A DNA stretch of 64,000 nucleotides, taken from Clostridia bacterium UC5.1-1D2 (lineage in GTDB: Bacteria > Bacillota > Clostridia > Lachnospirales > Lachnospiraceae). The notes below the pieces were generated by a model. The model searched no databases and had not been told where the DNA came from. It saw only the letters and a list, made by a program, of their open reading frames with translations. The DNA lies in the NCBI GenBank assembly GCA_001304855.1, contig BBZN01000008.1, forward strand, positions 62,001-126,000, in the 5' to 3' direction. Shown piece by piece: positions 18,454-28,227 of the stretch. A program made the translations under genes and the position numbers. How positions within the stretch are numbered: position 1 is the first letter of the stretch; every line of letters begins with the position of its first letter.

Positions 18454-20427
18454 CTAAAAACGGAATACCGCCGTACCGTAACCGGGGAAGGGGGTAGTCA
18501 AAGGAGAAGGGCTGGCCGTCGCACTCTCCCTTGGTGGAAGCGTAGACAGGGGCCTCGGCCGGCTTGTAGGCTCCTTTGCGGTTGTCCAGCAAGAGCGTGT
18601 ATCTGCCCCGTTTGGGAACGCCAACCCTGTAATCAGGCCGCTCCACAGGTGTGAAATTGATGATAAAAGGAGGTTTTCTTCCCTGTCTCATCCCTTCTCA
18701 CAAAGCTGAAGATACTCCGGTCTCCGTCATTGGCATTGATCCACTGAAAGCCGTTCCAGTCGTTGTCCTGGCGGTAGAGGGAGGGATATTTTTTATAAAG
18801 GTGGAGGAGATCCCTGACGTAGTTTTGGAGATCGCTGTTGTCCGGCTCCTCCGTGAGATACCAGTCCAAAGCCACATTTTCATCCCACTCATGATACTGG
18901 CCGAAATCCTGGCCCATAAAGAGGAGTTTTTTGCCGGGATGTCCTATCATAAAGGTATAACCGGCCTTTAAGTTGGCAAATTTGTCCTCCCCCAGCCCCG
19001 GCATCTTGTTGATCATGGAGCATTTCAAGTGCACCACCTCGTCGTGGGACAGCACCAGAATGTAGTTTCACTGGTAAAGTAGGTGAGCCCAAATGTCATT
19101 TTATGGTGGTTGTACTTGCGGAAATAGGGGTCCAGTTTCATATACTCCAGGAAATCGTGCATCCAGCCCATATTCCACTTGAAGGTGAAGCCCAACCCGT
19201 CCTCCTCAGGGGGGCTGGTAACCTTGGGCCACGCTGTGGATTCCTCGGCAATAATCAGGGCGCCATGGTTGCGGCCCTGTACCACGCTGTTTAAATGCTT
19301 AAAAAACTCAATTGCTTCCAGATTCTGGTTGCCGCCGTTTTTGTTGGGAACCCACTGGCCTGCCTGACGTCCATAGTCCAGGTAAAGCATGGAGCCACGG
19401 CGTCCACCCGGAGCCCGTCGATATGGTACTGCTCCACCCAATAGAGGGCGTTGCTGATTAAGAAATCCTTTACCTCATTCTTGCCGTAGTCAAACACCTT
19501 AGTGCCCCAGTCGGGATGCTCCCCCTTCCGGGGATCCTCATACTCAAAACAGGGTCTGCCGTCAAAATCGGCCAGGCCGTGGGCGTCCTTTGGAAAATGA
19601 GCGGGAACCCAGTCCAGGATAACGCCGATTCCGTTCCTGTGAAGATAGTTTACAAAATACATGAAGTCCTTAGGCCCTCCATAGCGGGAGGTGGGAGCAA
19701 AATACCCGGTCACCTGATAGCCCCAGGATCCGTCATAAGGGTGTTCCGCAATACCCATAAGCTCCACATGGGTGTATCCCATTTCCTTTACGTAGCGGTC
19801 AGCTCATGGGCGGCTTCCGAATATGTATAGAAACCGTCGCTCTCCTCCCTGTCCCGTTTCCTCCAGGAGCCCAGATGAACTTCGTAAATGCTCATAGGCA
19901 TTTTCTGAACGTCGGCCCCGGTGCGCGCCGTCATCCAGTTCTGATCCGTCCACTTGAATCCCCGGATGTCGGCGGTGACGGAAGCTGTGCCAGGGCGGTA
20001 CTCTGCGCTGAAGGCAAAGGGATCCGCTTTGTAGAGAATCTTCCTGTCTCTGTGGTGATGGCAAATTTATAGAGCTCCCCTGTCTTCATGCCGGGATTGA
20101 AGTACTCCCAGATACCGGAATCCGGTATCTTTGCCATAGGGTTGGCTTCCGGATTCCAGCCGTTAAAATCCCCTACCAGGTGAACCGCCTTGGCGTGAGG
20201 GGCCCAGACGCCGAAATAGATGCCTTCTTTCCCTTTGTAGGTCTTGGGATGGCGCCCAGCTTCTGATAGATATCATAGTGAGTTCCTGCACCGAACAAGT
20301 AACAGTCCAGATCCGAGATAAAGCCGGTGGAAGGAACCGTTTTCTCTTTATGCGCCGCCCTTTGGGCAGAGGCTGGTTTAGAAACGCCTTTACCTCTCCC
20401 GGCCGCCTTTCTTTTATTAACTGCCAT
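18454..20427 (-). CDS. glgB: 1,4-alpha-glucan branching enzyme GlgB (frameshifted)
   Basis: Makes alpha-1,6 branches in glycogen. The segments, in order, are: N-terminal CBM48-type domain ([32 protein letters not shown]), GH13 barrel with [19 protein letters not shown], nucleophile Asp in IDGLRVDAV, acid/base Glu in [11 protein letters not shown] and the third Asp in LSHDEVVH, then the beta-domain ending YGTAVFRF. The frame slips about eight times, often at homopolymers (for example near 20220, 20045, 19800, 19395, 19062, 18680 and 18478). Joined, it gives about 660 residues. The stop used (18454-18456) needs the last shift; otherwise the frame runs to 18410. Its start overlaps the amylase stop by 11 nt, so the two are translationally coupled. 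Confidence 0.9.
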
Positions 20428-21775
20428 ATCCGTTCTCCCCCTTTATTTCCAGGACAGCTCCCCAGCAGCCCTTAAGTTTAATGTGCACCTTGCCTTCCGT
20501 AACAGGCAGAACCGCTTCCTCCTCCTTCTCAGCCAGCAGATTCACGGCCTCCCTGCAGGGAACAGGCACAGGAATAACCAGCTGCGCTTCGGCCTCGTCA
20601 TTGTTCACCGCTGTGATCATAAGGGGCCCTTCGCCCTGACGTGCAAATGCATACTGCCGGTTGGTGAGCATCAGTTCCTGATACCGGCCTCCGTGATATG
20701 CCCGGTACTTGTCATGGATGCGCCCAAGCTTTGCAATCATATCCGTCAGCATGGAGTGAAGTCCGGGCGCCTGGGCCATAGAGACGGCGGGACGCAGGGC
20801 TTCGTCGCTGGCGCTGGTTCTTTGGCCTTCCATGCCCACTCTCCTCCGTAGTACACGGAAGGAATTCCGGGCAGCGTAAAGAGGCAGAGGTATACAGGAA
20901 AGAGGTGCTCTTTCTTCTTCAGCTTGCTGGCAATCCGATCCTCGTCATGATTGTCCACAAAGGTGTAGAGCTCCCTGTGTATAGATTCCAGGCGGCGGAC
21001 ATTGTGGGCGATCTCGAAAAAGTTGTGGTCGTTAAAGCCGGAGTAGAGGCTTTTGTGCAGTTCGTAGTTGGTGACTGAGTGGAGCATTTCCCTGTTGACC
21101 CAGCGGCTGTAGTCTCCGTGGATAACTTCGCCCATAAGCCAGAAATCTTCCTTCATAGTCTCTGTGGCGCTGCGCATTTCCCTCATGAATGTAAAATCCA
21201 GCACATTGGCGCAATCCAGGCGGATGCCGTCAATATCAAATTCCTCTATCCAGAAGCGGATCACGTCAAAAAGATATTCCTTCACTGCCGGATTAAAGAG
21301 GTTTAGGCAGGGCAGTTCAAAATGCCCCTGCCAGGCCTCGTAGCTGAAGGCGTCCCCCAGAGGCTGCGGCAGCCAAAGTTAACGCCTTTGTACCAGTCCT
21401 TGTAAGGCGAGCCGCTCCCCTTCTCCTGAATGTCTCTGAAGGCGAAGAATTCCCGCCCTGTGTGGTTGAATACTCCGTCCACCACAACCTTGATTTCGTT
21501 CTCGTGGCACTGGGCCACAAAATTTTTAAAGTCGTTGTTATCTCCCAGACGGCGGTCCGTCATTTTGTAGTCCCTGGTGTCGTAACCGTGGCTGGTGGAT
21601 TCAAAGAGAGGTCCTATGTAAATGGCGTTGCAGCCAGTTCCTTTATGTGGGGAATCCACAGGTCCAGTTCTTTGAAACGGTGGGTTGTCTCTGATTCGCT
21701 GTTGTGTTTTGGGGCTCCCGTCATCCCCAGGGGATACATATGATAGAAAACTCCCCGCTCATACCAAGTGCTCAT
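20417..21775 (-). CDS. GH13 alpha-amylase-family glycosidase (frameshifted)
   Basis: About 453 residues with no signal peptide, so it is probably cytoplasmic. The barrel begins WYERGVFYHMYPLG. The nucleophile Asp lies in IDGIRLDCANV, the general acid Glu in FWLMGEVIHGD, and the third acidic residue in FVDNHDEDRI. VVVDGVFNHTG is conserved region I. It resembles cyclomaltodextrinase/neopullulanase-like or maltogenic amylases that act on short oligosaccharides. Missing bases are inferred near 21645, 21365 and 20840. The start ATG (21775) has GAGG upstream; the frame extends further but without a better RBS. Together with GlgB downstream it suggests glycogen or maltodextrin turnover. Confidence 0.85.
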
Positions 21776-21825
21776 GTTGTTATCCTCGCAATCTTTTATG
21801 TAGTTATTATATCGGCCAGGAGAAA

Positions 21826-22143
21826 TCACTCCTCCTGGCTTTTAAATTTCCGAAGCAGGAACTGGTAGCGCAGCTGCGCTGCGTTCAGTTCATAGATATA
21901 GCAGTCGATGAGAGTCGGGTCCACCGCCTCCTCAAAGTGGTTTCTGGCTGCATCGATGGCCCGCTGGCTCTTGTGGATTTCCCGTCTCAGACGCAGCTGT
22001 TCCGGCTTTATGCGGCGCGCCCCTGTTGTAGTCATAACCTTCACGCCTCCTGCGGGAACCGCCCGTTCCTTTGTCTGCTGCATCTGAAGGCTTACGGCTC
22101 TGGCAGCGGCTGTCTCCCTCACTGCCTTTAAAAATTCAAACAT
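21826..22143 (-). CDS. YaaL-family protein (DUF2508)
   Basis: A 105-residue intact protein. The C-terminal half, AVDPTLIDCYIYELNAAQLR followed by YQFLLRKFK, is the DUF2508/YaaL signature, small proteins of unknown role in Firmicutes. It lies between an ArsR-type regulator and the amylase on the same strand. An 8-bp dyad CCAGATAT/ATATCTGG (22155-22162, 22176-22183) sits just upstream of its start and could be regulatory. Confidence 0.8.
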   Translation of the reverse strand: MFEFLKAVRETAAARAVSLQMQQTKERAVPAGGVKVMTTTGARRIKPEQLRLRREIHKSQRAIDAARNHFEEAVDPTLIDCYIYELNAAQLRYQFLLRKFKSQEE

Positions 22144-22202
22144 AATTTCATCTCCCAGATATTGATAGAAATAGTATATCTGGAAAATGGAATCTTATTC
22201 AT

Positions 22203-22556
22203 TTAATACATAAACTCTTCCAGCCTGTAGCCCAATTCCATCAGCTTCCGGTTGGATTCCCTCAGCGTCAGATAATAGTAATTGGCTGTGCCCTCCTGAC
22301 GTACGCCCACCAGGCCGGCGTCCTTTAAAATTTTCAAATGATGGGAGATGGCGGGCCTGGAGAGGCTGGTCCTCCTGGTTATCTCATTAACATTGAGCCC
22401 GCAGCGCTCAAATTCGATGGGCCCCGGCCGCTCTCTGCCATCCAGGGCTTCCTCCGTCAGGACTTCTATAATGGACAGACGCATCTCATCCCCCAGGGCC
22501 ATAAACAGGGGCATACAAATATGAAATCTCTTTTGTAATTCCTGGGCAGTGGTCAT
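22203..22556 (-). CDS. ArsR/SmtB-like winged-helix regulator
   Basis: 117 residues. The HTH core reads LNVNEITRRTSLSRPAISHH and continues LKILKDAGLVGVRQEG, with a wing TANYYYLTL, as in the ArsR superfamily. The helix-3 Cys pair of metal sensors is not present, so it may sense something other than metals. I chose ATG 22556 because AAAGGAGGA lies at good distance; a start 36 nt upstream has no RBS. It has its own promoter and a strong palindrome at 22571-22592. YaaL, the amylase and glgB follow on the same strand, so it may control that run. Confidence 0.85.
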   Translation of the reverse strand: MTTAQELQKRFHICMPLFMALGDEMRLSIIEVLTEEALDGRERPGPIEFERCGLNVNEITRRTSLSRPAISHHLKILKDAGLVGVRQEGTANYYYLTLRESNRKLMELGYRLEEFMY

Positions 22557-22570
22557 CTGCCGTTCCTCCT

Positions 22571-22592
22571 TTGGTTTAAAAATTTGAACCAA
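22571..22592. promoter_or_regulatory. Palindromic operator of the ArsR-like gene
   Basis: TTGGTTTAAA, 2 nt, TTTGAACCAA: 10-bp arms with a single mismatch. It lies between the -10 box and the RBS of the ArsR-like gene, the usual place for an autoregulatory operator. Confidence 0.7.
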
Positions 22593-22596
22593 CTAT

Positions 22597-22625
22597 ATTC
22601 TACCATTTTAGGCAGGGAAGGTCAA
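22597..22625 (-). promoter_or_regulatory. Promoter of the ArsR-like gene
   Basis: Minus-strand TTGACC (22625-22620), 17-nt spacer, TAGAAT (22602-22597). The palindromic operator follows directly. Confidence 0.75.
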
Positions 22626-22720
22626 GAGCGGTTATGTTAATTTAACATTGGGTTTGTTATTACAGCCAGCATCTGGGACGTCCCGGCAAGGGGGAGGGGC
22701 AAAATAATTTATAAAACCTA

Positions 22721-22749
22721 TTGACATTTTCATAGTTATAGGGCATAAT
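22721..22749 (+). promoter_or_regulatory. Promoter of the Tad pilus operon
   Basis: TTGACA (22721-22726), 17-nt spacer, CATAAT (22744-22749). It is followed by a ~135-nt untranslated leader before the prepilin peptidase gene. Confidence 0.75.
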
Positions 22750-22764
22750 GAAAAAACATTCACA

Positions 22765-22828
22765 GAGTCTTATCATAAGACTCGGCAGTATCAAAAGCAG
22801 TAGTAAATTGCCTGTTTCAGGCAGAGTT
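22765..22828 (+). promoter_or_regulatory. Structured leader of the Tad operon
   Basis: Two hairpins are visible: GAGTCTT/AAGACTC (22765-22783) and GCCTG/CAGGC (22809-22822) followed by AGAGTTTT. It does not match a riboswitch class I know. Attenuation or regulator binding is possible. Confidence 0.35.
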
Positions 22829-22888
22829 TTCCATTGAAGAAAAGCAGCATATTTGGACAGAGGGAAGGGGGAGAGAACTCGGATTTTT

Positions 22889-23417
22889 GTGATTTTATTT
22901 TGGTGACGTCCCTGTCGGTATGTGCAGCGGCAGATCTGAAGGATTACCGTATACCCAACGGCAGCTTGGCTGTGGGGGAGGGATGGCTTGGGCCGGTTTG
23001 ATCTGGCAGGCCTGGAGAGACGCCGGCTGGCCGGCGGCCCTGGCGGCGGCAGCCTGGTTTCTGGTCAGGCTGGTTTCAGCAGGGCTGTTGGGCTTCCCTT
23101 TTTTTCTGCTTCGGATGACAGGGGCCGGGGATGTAAAAATGATGTCCGTTGTAGTTGCGGCCCTGGGATTTGGGAGAGGGGCTGCGTCGGTTGGGATTGG
23201 ATTATGTCTTGGGGCTGTTCTGGCCCTTGGAAAGATGCTGCGCCATGGCAGCATCAGTCGGAGATTTTTTTATTTGTGCGCCTATGTCAGGCGCGTGTTC
23301 CAAAGCAGAAAGCCGGAAGCTTATTATCTGTCTCAGCGGGACGGCACAGAGTGTGTGATTCCTCTGGGGGCCTGTCTGTGGATAGGGGCGCTGATTGTGA
23401 TACTGCAGAGGGCTTAA
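22889..23417 (+). CDS. Prepilin peptidase, A24 family (first copy, frameshifted)
   Basis: A membrane aspartyl protease that cleaves Flp-type prepilins. The first catalytic Asp lies in AAADLKDYRIPN; the second is in the GxGD motif MTGAGDVKMMS. Several hydrophobic helices follow. One base is missing near 22975 at a G-run. The start is not secure: GTG 22889 would give MILFLVTSLSVC after restoring one more base near 22900; otherwise TTG 22900 or GTG 22903 are usable. Repaired length is ~176 residues, normal for the short TadV/CpaA type without the methyltransferase domain. First gene of the pilus operon. Confidence 0.8.
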
Positions 23418-23502
23418 GCAGCCCGGGGAGCCGGGGATTCGCGGCAGATGGGCGTTAGCTGTTTTGCAGCAGATGAAGAAAGGTGAGGTTGCAGAAAAAC
23501 GG

Positions 23503-24500
23503 ATGATTCGTGTGATGGCGGTTTATGACGTGGATGCAGATTTTGCGTCCAGATTTGCAGATTATGTAAACCAAAAAGAGAGGGTGCCTTTTACGGCAAT
23601 GGCATTTTCCGACAAAGAGCGGCTTATAGCCTACGGAAATGACCATGAGATAGAAATACTGCTGGTGGATGAGAAAGCCGGAGAGCTGGCGGATCAGGTG
23701 AAGGCCGGACAGGTGATTATACTGTGCGAAGGGGAAGTTGTGGAGGTGAGGGAAAACCGGCCTTCTGTCTACAAGTACCAGTCGGGGGACTGCATTATGC
23801 GGGAGGTGATGGCCTGCTACTGTGATCATCCTGCAGAGGCCTCCTTAGCCCTTCTGGGAGACAGGGCGATGGTTCTGGGTGTGTTTTCTCCTGTGAACAG
23901 GTGCTTAAAGACGTCCTTTTCCCTGGTTCTGGGGCAGATCTTAGCCAGAGAGGAGAGAGTGCTGTACCTGAATCTGGAGGCCTATTCGGGATTTTCAAAG
24001 CTTATGGGTACAGCCCATGAGCGGGACTTGTCGGATTTGCTCTATCTGTACCGCCAGGGAGAGTACCATTGGCTGAAGCTTAAGTCCATGATTTACAGCT
24101 GGGAAAAACTTGATTATATTCCGCCTGTAAGATATGGGGAAGATTTAAACCAGGCGCAGCCCGGGATATAGCCATGCTTACGGACCGCATAGCGAGGGAA
24201 TGCGGATACCAGAGGGTGATTGTGGACGTGGGTCAGATGGGCAGGGAGGCGGTTCCCCTTCTGGAAATATGCGATGTGGTTTATATGCCTGTGAGAGGAG
24301 ATTTTGTATCCAGGGCAAAGACAGAGGAGTTTGAGGAATACCTTGAAGAAGCGGGGGAAGGGGAGATAAGGGAACGAATTCACAAGCTTAAGCTGCCCTA
24401 CGGCAGCGCGTTTGATAAACAGGGAAATTACCTGGAACAGCTTATGTGGGGGAAACTGGGAGATTATGTGCGGCAGATGGTGAACGGGACCCGGATTTAG
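23503..24500 (+). CDS. tadZ: TadZ/CpaE-like pilus assembly ATPase (frameshifted)
   Basis: About 332 residues. The N-terminal receiver-like domain begins MIRVMAVYDVDADFASRFAD. A MinD/ParA-like domain has an atypical P-loop (VFSPVNRCLKTSFS) and the conserved segments VLYLNLEAYSGF and VIVDVGQMGREAV. TadZ proteins place the pilus machine in the cell and often have degenerate ATPase motifs like this. One base is missing near 24168. ATG 23503 is chosen by comparison with family N-termini; ATG 23473 is an alternative. It lies between the peptidase and tadA. Confidence 0.8.
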
Positions 24501-24506
24501 AGAGGG

Positions 24507-24608
24507 AATTTAATCAACGTACGCGCCGCGTACGCCTCATAAAATTTGTGGAAAGCTGACTAAAAATCATCCCGCAAAATCAGGCGCAGAGAGATTCCAG
24601 GCGTACAT
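24507..24608 (+). repeat. MITE-like intergenic repeat, copy A
   Basis: Occupies the tadZ-tadA gap. A palindromic module (24507-24542, core around CGTACGCGCCGCGTACG) is followed by the ~65-nt block shared with copies B and C, ending GAGAGATTCCAGGCGTACAT. It is the most diverged of the three copies. Confidence 0.7.
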
Positions 24609-24625
24609 ACCGGCAGAAGGGAGGT

Positions 24626-25846
24626 ATGACAAAATTTATGGAAGGAGAGACGCAAAAACACAGGGAGGGAATCAGATCCCGGCTCCGGGAACGGTTGATG
24701 GAGGAAATGCAGGAACGCCGTCATATGGAGGACGGGGAGCTGCTGGAGCGGATCGACACAGCCATCAGGAATGAAGGCAGAACGGTATATCTGCCTTTAA
24801 AGGAGCGGATTTGGCTGCGGGGAAGTCTCTTTGACAGTTTCCGGCGGCTGGATATACTCCAGGAACTCATTGACGACAAAGATGTGTCGGAAATTATGGT
24901 CAATGGGGCGGGCAGCATATTCGTGGAGCGGAGGGGAAAGGTGGAGCTCTGGGAGCGGCATTTTGAGAAGCCGGAGCAGCTGGAGGACATAATCCAGCAG
25001 ATTGTGGGGCGGGTAAACCGGGTGGTAAACGTATCCTCCCCCATCGTGGACGCCAGACTGGAGGATGGATCCAGAGTTCATGTGGTGCTGCCTCCGGTGG
25101 CCATCGACGGTCCGGCTGTGACAATACGCAAGTTTCCCGAACCCATCACCATGGAGAAGCTGATACGGTTCGGCGCATTGACGGAGGAGGCGGCTCTTTT
25201 TCTGGAGAAGCTGGTGGAGTCCGGTTATAACATGTTTATAAGCGGAGGAACCAACTCAGGAAAGACCACGTTTCTCAACGCCCTTTCCTCCTATATTCCG
25301 GTACAGGAACGGGTCATTACCATTGAGGACTCGGCGGAACTGCAGATTACCCAGGTGCCCAATCTGGTGCGCCTGGAAACCAGAAATGTCAACACAGAGG
25401 GGGAGGGGGAGATTACTATGAGCCAGCTCATCCGGGCCGCACTCCGCATGAATCCCTCCAGAATCGTAGTGGGAGAGGTTCGGGGCAGGGAGACGCTGGA
25501 TATGCTGCAGGCCATGAACACAGGCCATGCAGGCTCCCTGTCCACAGGACACGGCAACAGTCCGGGAGATATGATGAGCCGCCTGGAAACCATGGTTCTG
25601 ATGGCAGCCGAACTGCCGCTGGAAGCAATACGGAGCCAGATCGCCTCCGCTCTGGATATTATTATCCATCTTGGCCGCCTCAGGGACGGGAGCCGGAGGG
25701 TGCTGTCAATTGCGGAGATTGGAGGGTGCAGAAATGGAGAGGTGGAGCTGGATCCCCTTTTTGAGTACCAAAGGGAAAAAGGGAAACTTAAACAGACAGG
25801 GGAACTTAAGGACAGGGAAAAGCTGGGGGCTGCGGGCTATTGCTAG
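24626..25846 (+). CDS. tadA: TadA/CpaF-family secretion ATPase
   Basis: A 406-residue intact protein of the type II/IV secretion ATPase superfamily, the motor for Flp pilus assembly. It has an N-terminal helical domain, then DVSEIMVNG, Walker A GGTNSGKTT near residues 207-215, the Asp box ITIEDSAELQ, Walker B RIVVGEVRGRE and the His box TGHAGSLSTGH. The start follows the repeat (RBS GGGAGG). tadB comes 18 nt later. It acts at the cytoplasmic face with TadB and TadC. Confidence 0.95.
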   Translation: MTKFMEGETQKHREGIRSRLRERLMEEMQERRHMEDGELLERIDTAIRNEGRTVYLPLKERIWLRGSLFDSFRRLDILQELIDDKDVSEIMVNGAGSIFVERRGKVELWERHFEKPEQLEDIIQQIVGRVNRVVNVSSPIVDARLEDGSRVHVVLPPVAIDGPAVTIRKFPEPITMEKLIRFGALTEEAALFLEKLVESGYNMFISGGTNSGKTTFLNALSSYIPVQERVITIEDSAELQITQVPNLVRLETRNVNTEGEGEITMSQLIRAALRMNPSRIVVGEVRGRETLDMLQAMNTGHAGSLSTGHGNSPGDMMSRLETMVLMAAELPLEAIRSQIASALDIIIHLGRLRDGSRRVLSIAEIGGCRNGEVELDPLFEYQREKGKLKQTGELKDREKLGAAGYC

Positions 25847-25864
25847 AAAAGGGGAGACAGCAGG

Positions 25865-26614
25865 GTGGAGCCCGGCGTTATGGATTACAGGGTCTACAGG
25901 CTCTCACTTAAGGAATGGATTCTGGACGGAGCCTTGGGGCTGGGCGTCTGCGGCCTGGCAGCATACACCTTTTACCGCAGTGGGGCGGTGTTTATTCTGC
26001 TGTCGCCTTTGGGAGCGGCGTATCCGCTTTACAGGAGGAGGGAACGAAAGAAGGAGCGCCTCAGGCAGCTGGGCCTCAGTTTAAGGAGGGAATTCTGGTT
26101 CTGGCATCCTTTTTAAGCGCCGGATATTCGCTGGAAAACGGCCTGGCTATGAGTATTCAGGAGCTGGAGCTGTTATACGGAAGCCGAAGCATGATTGTCC
26201 GGGAGTTTATGCTTCTCTGCACAGGGGTCAGGATGAACCGGCCGGCGGAACAGCTCCTTATGGACTTCGGAGCCCGAAGCGGCCTGGAGGATGTGGACAA
26301 CTTTGCCCAGGTTTTTGGGGCGGCCAGAAGGAGCGGCGGGGATCTGGTGGAGATTATCAACTATACCTCCGGCATTATAAGAGATAAGGTTCAGGTTCAG
26401 GAGGAGATACATACCATAACCGCTTCCAAGGTTTTTGAGCAGAAGATTATGAACGGGATTCCTTTTCTGATTGTGCTGTATATTGATCTCTCCTCCCCGG
26501 GGTTTTTTCATGTGATGTACGGCACTGACGGGAAGATTGGTTATGACCCTGTGCCTGGGACTGTATGCAGGAGCCATGGCGCTGTCGGAGCGGATACTAG
26601 ACATTGAAATATAG
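25865..26614 (+). CDS. tadB: TadB-like type II secretion F-domain membrane protein (frameshifted)
   Basis: About 250 residues. Two N-terminal hydrophobic segments are followed by a T2SSF domain (FKEGILVLASFLSAGYSLEN; YGSRSMIVREFMLLCTGVRM; EDVDNFAQVFGAARRSGGD; ASKVFEQKIMNGIPFLIVLY) and a C-terminal helix ending MALSERILDIEI. Missing bases are inferred near 26090 and 26520. GTG 25865 has GGGGAG upstream; ATG 25880 is an alternative. It forms the inner-membrane platform with TadC. Confidence 0.85.
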
Positions 26615-26618
26615 TTGT

Positions 26619-26716
26619 TTATGAGGCGTACGCAGTACGTATGTTGATTGAATTTGTGTGCGGCCGGCAAAAAATCAGCCGCAAAGGCAGGTACAAGAGA
26701 GATTCCCGGCGTACAT
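26619..26716 (+). repeat. MITE-like intergenic repeat, copy B
   Basis: Fills the tadB-tadC gap. The palindromic module (26619-26654) is in the opposite orientation to that of copy A. The downstream block (26651-26716) is nearly identical to copy C, including CAAAGGCAGGT and GAGAGATTCCCGGCGTACAT. Confidence 0.75.
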
Positions 26717-26739
26717 ATAGGTGGAAGGGGGAAAAACGT

Positions 26740-27998
26740 ATGGGCTGGAGCCGGATTTCCGGAAAGGGGAAAGAAAAATCATTGACCATCCCTAAAAAGC
26801 AGATGCTCTGTATTGTCCTTGGGCTCATTCTGGGAGCCGCCGCCGAGGCTTCGGCCAGGGGGAATCAGCCCTTGAAGGAAGGCTGTCTTTTAGAACGAAA
26901 AAGTTACGGGGGAGGCGAGGCCGTTTATGAACTTGCGGTAGAGGGACTGGAAGAGAAGGCGGTTGTGCTGGAGGTGGAGGTTGGGGAGCGGATGTATACA
27001 GAGGAGGAGGCCCACCAGGCATATGAGGCCATACTTGAAGACCTTCCTTCCTATATACTGGGTGAGAATACATCCCTGAAGGAGGTTAGAAAAGACCTGA
27101 ATCTTATAACCAGCCTGGACAGCCGCGGGGTGCGCCTTCGGTGGGAGTCGGAGGAGCCGGAAATCCTGGACTCTTTCGGAAGGGTTAATGGGGACGGCCT
27201 TGGGGAAGAAGGAAAGATGATTCATCTGGGCCTGCGGCTCACAGACGGTAACTGGCCTGAGGAATATTTAATTGAGACAGTGGTAAAACCGCCCCTTTTA
27301 ACCGGAGAAGAAAAACGGCAGAAGGAATTTCTGGAGCTCGTAAAAAAGGAGGATGAACGGCAGATCACGTCCGAACATATGGAACTGCCCCGATCCTTTC
27401 AGGGAAAGCCCCTTGCCTACCAAAGCAGCCGGAGCTCCTCCTTTTGGCCTATGGCAGTATTAGGAGCTGCGGGAGCATTTCTTCTGAAAGCCAAGGAAAA
27501 AAGCGATGCGAAGCAAAAGAAACCAGGAGGAGGCAGCAGATGCTTCTGGATTACTCGGAAGTACTGTCCAGACTGATTATATTCCTGGGGGCGGGAATGA
27601 GTATACGCACCGCCTGGGATAAGATTGCAGTGGAATACCAGCAGATGGTGGAGACTGGACGGCGCAAAACCAGATACGTGTATGAAGAAATGTACGAGAC
27701 TTCCTGCCAGATGAAGGGGGGCGTGGCTGAAGGGCGGGCGTTCTCCGAGTTCGGAAGGCGCTGCGGCCTGCAGCAGTATATGAAGCTTGCCGGACTTTTG
27801 GAGCAGAACAGGAAAAACGGCTCCCGGAACCTGAGGGATACCCTGAAAATAGAGATGGGGGAGGCATTTGAGCAGAGAAAGCATCAGGCCAGAAGGCTTG
27901 GCGAGGAGGCGGGCACAAAGCTGCTTCTGCCCCTGTTTATGATGCTGGCTGTTGTGATGATAATGATTGCGGTTCCCGCCCTGATGGAGTTCAGGTAA
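26740..27998 (+). CDS. tadC: TadC-like protein with N-terminal extracytoplasmic domain (frameshifted)
   Basis: About 419 residues. A signal/anchor helix (MLCIVLGLILGAAAEASA) is followed by a ~200-residue beta-rich region (VYELAVEGLEEKAVVLEVEV and onward) that resembles degenerate bacterial Ig-like domains. Then come a transmembrane helix (FWPMAVLGAAGAFLL) and a T2SSF domain (LLDYSEVLSRLIIFLGAGMS; EFGRRCGLQQYMKLAGLL; LGEEAGTKLLLPLFMMLAVV). One base is missing near 27525. The start ATG 26740 has GGAAGGGGG upstream. Canonical TadC is ~300 residues without this ectodomain, so the N-terminus is a lineage addition. Works with TadB as the pilus platform. Confidence 0.82.
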
Positions 27999-28047
27999 AA
28001 CCGGGGCGGGCCGCAGTTATTATAGAGGGAAGAGAGGAGGTGGAACT

Positions 28048-28227
28048 ATGAAGTTGAGAAATGAACTGAGGGCATTTTTTACAGAGGAAGAAGGCGTGGG
28101 AGTGATTGAACTGGTCCTGGTTCTGGTGGTGCTGATCGGCCTTGTGATCATTTTTAAGAAGCAGATTACAACGCTCCTTGAAAACATTTTCAAAGAGATT
28201 AACAGCCAGTCGAAAGAGGTGTATTGA
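28048..28227 (+). CDS. flp: Flp-type major pilin
   Basis: A 59-residue protein with RBS GAGAGGAGGTGG. After a short charged leader (TEEEGVG), the hydrophobic stretch VIELVLVLVVLIGLVIIFKK contains the Glu at +3 of the predicted cleavage site after Gly, as in type IVb Flp1 pilins. It should be processed by one of the two prepilin peptidases of this locus and polymerised into the fibre. The stop overlaps the next start (TGATGG). Confidence 0.88.
   Translation: MKLRNELRAFFTEEEGVGVIELVLVLVVLIGLVIIFKKQITTLLENIFKEINSQSKEVY

Noticed and set aside
22750-22888. c-di-GMP riboswitch before the Tad operon
   Set aside because: The conserved core bases of the GEMM classes are not visible; only generic hairpins are seen.
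24507-24608. The GTACGC palindrome as a phage attachment site
   Set aside because: No integrase or phage genes are nearby and the sequence recurs as an intergenic repeat.
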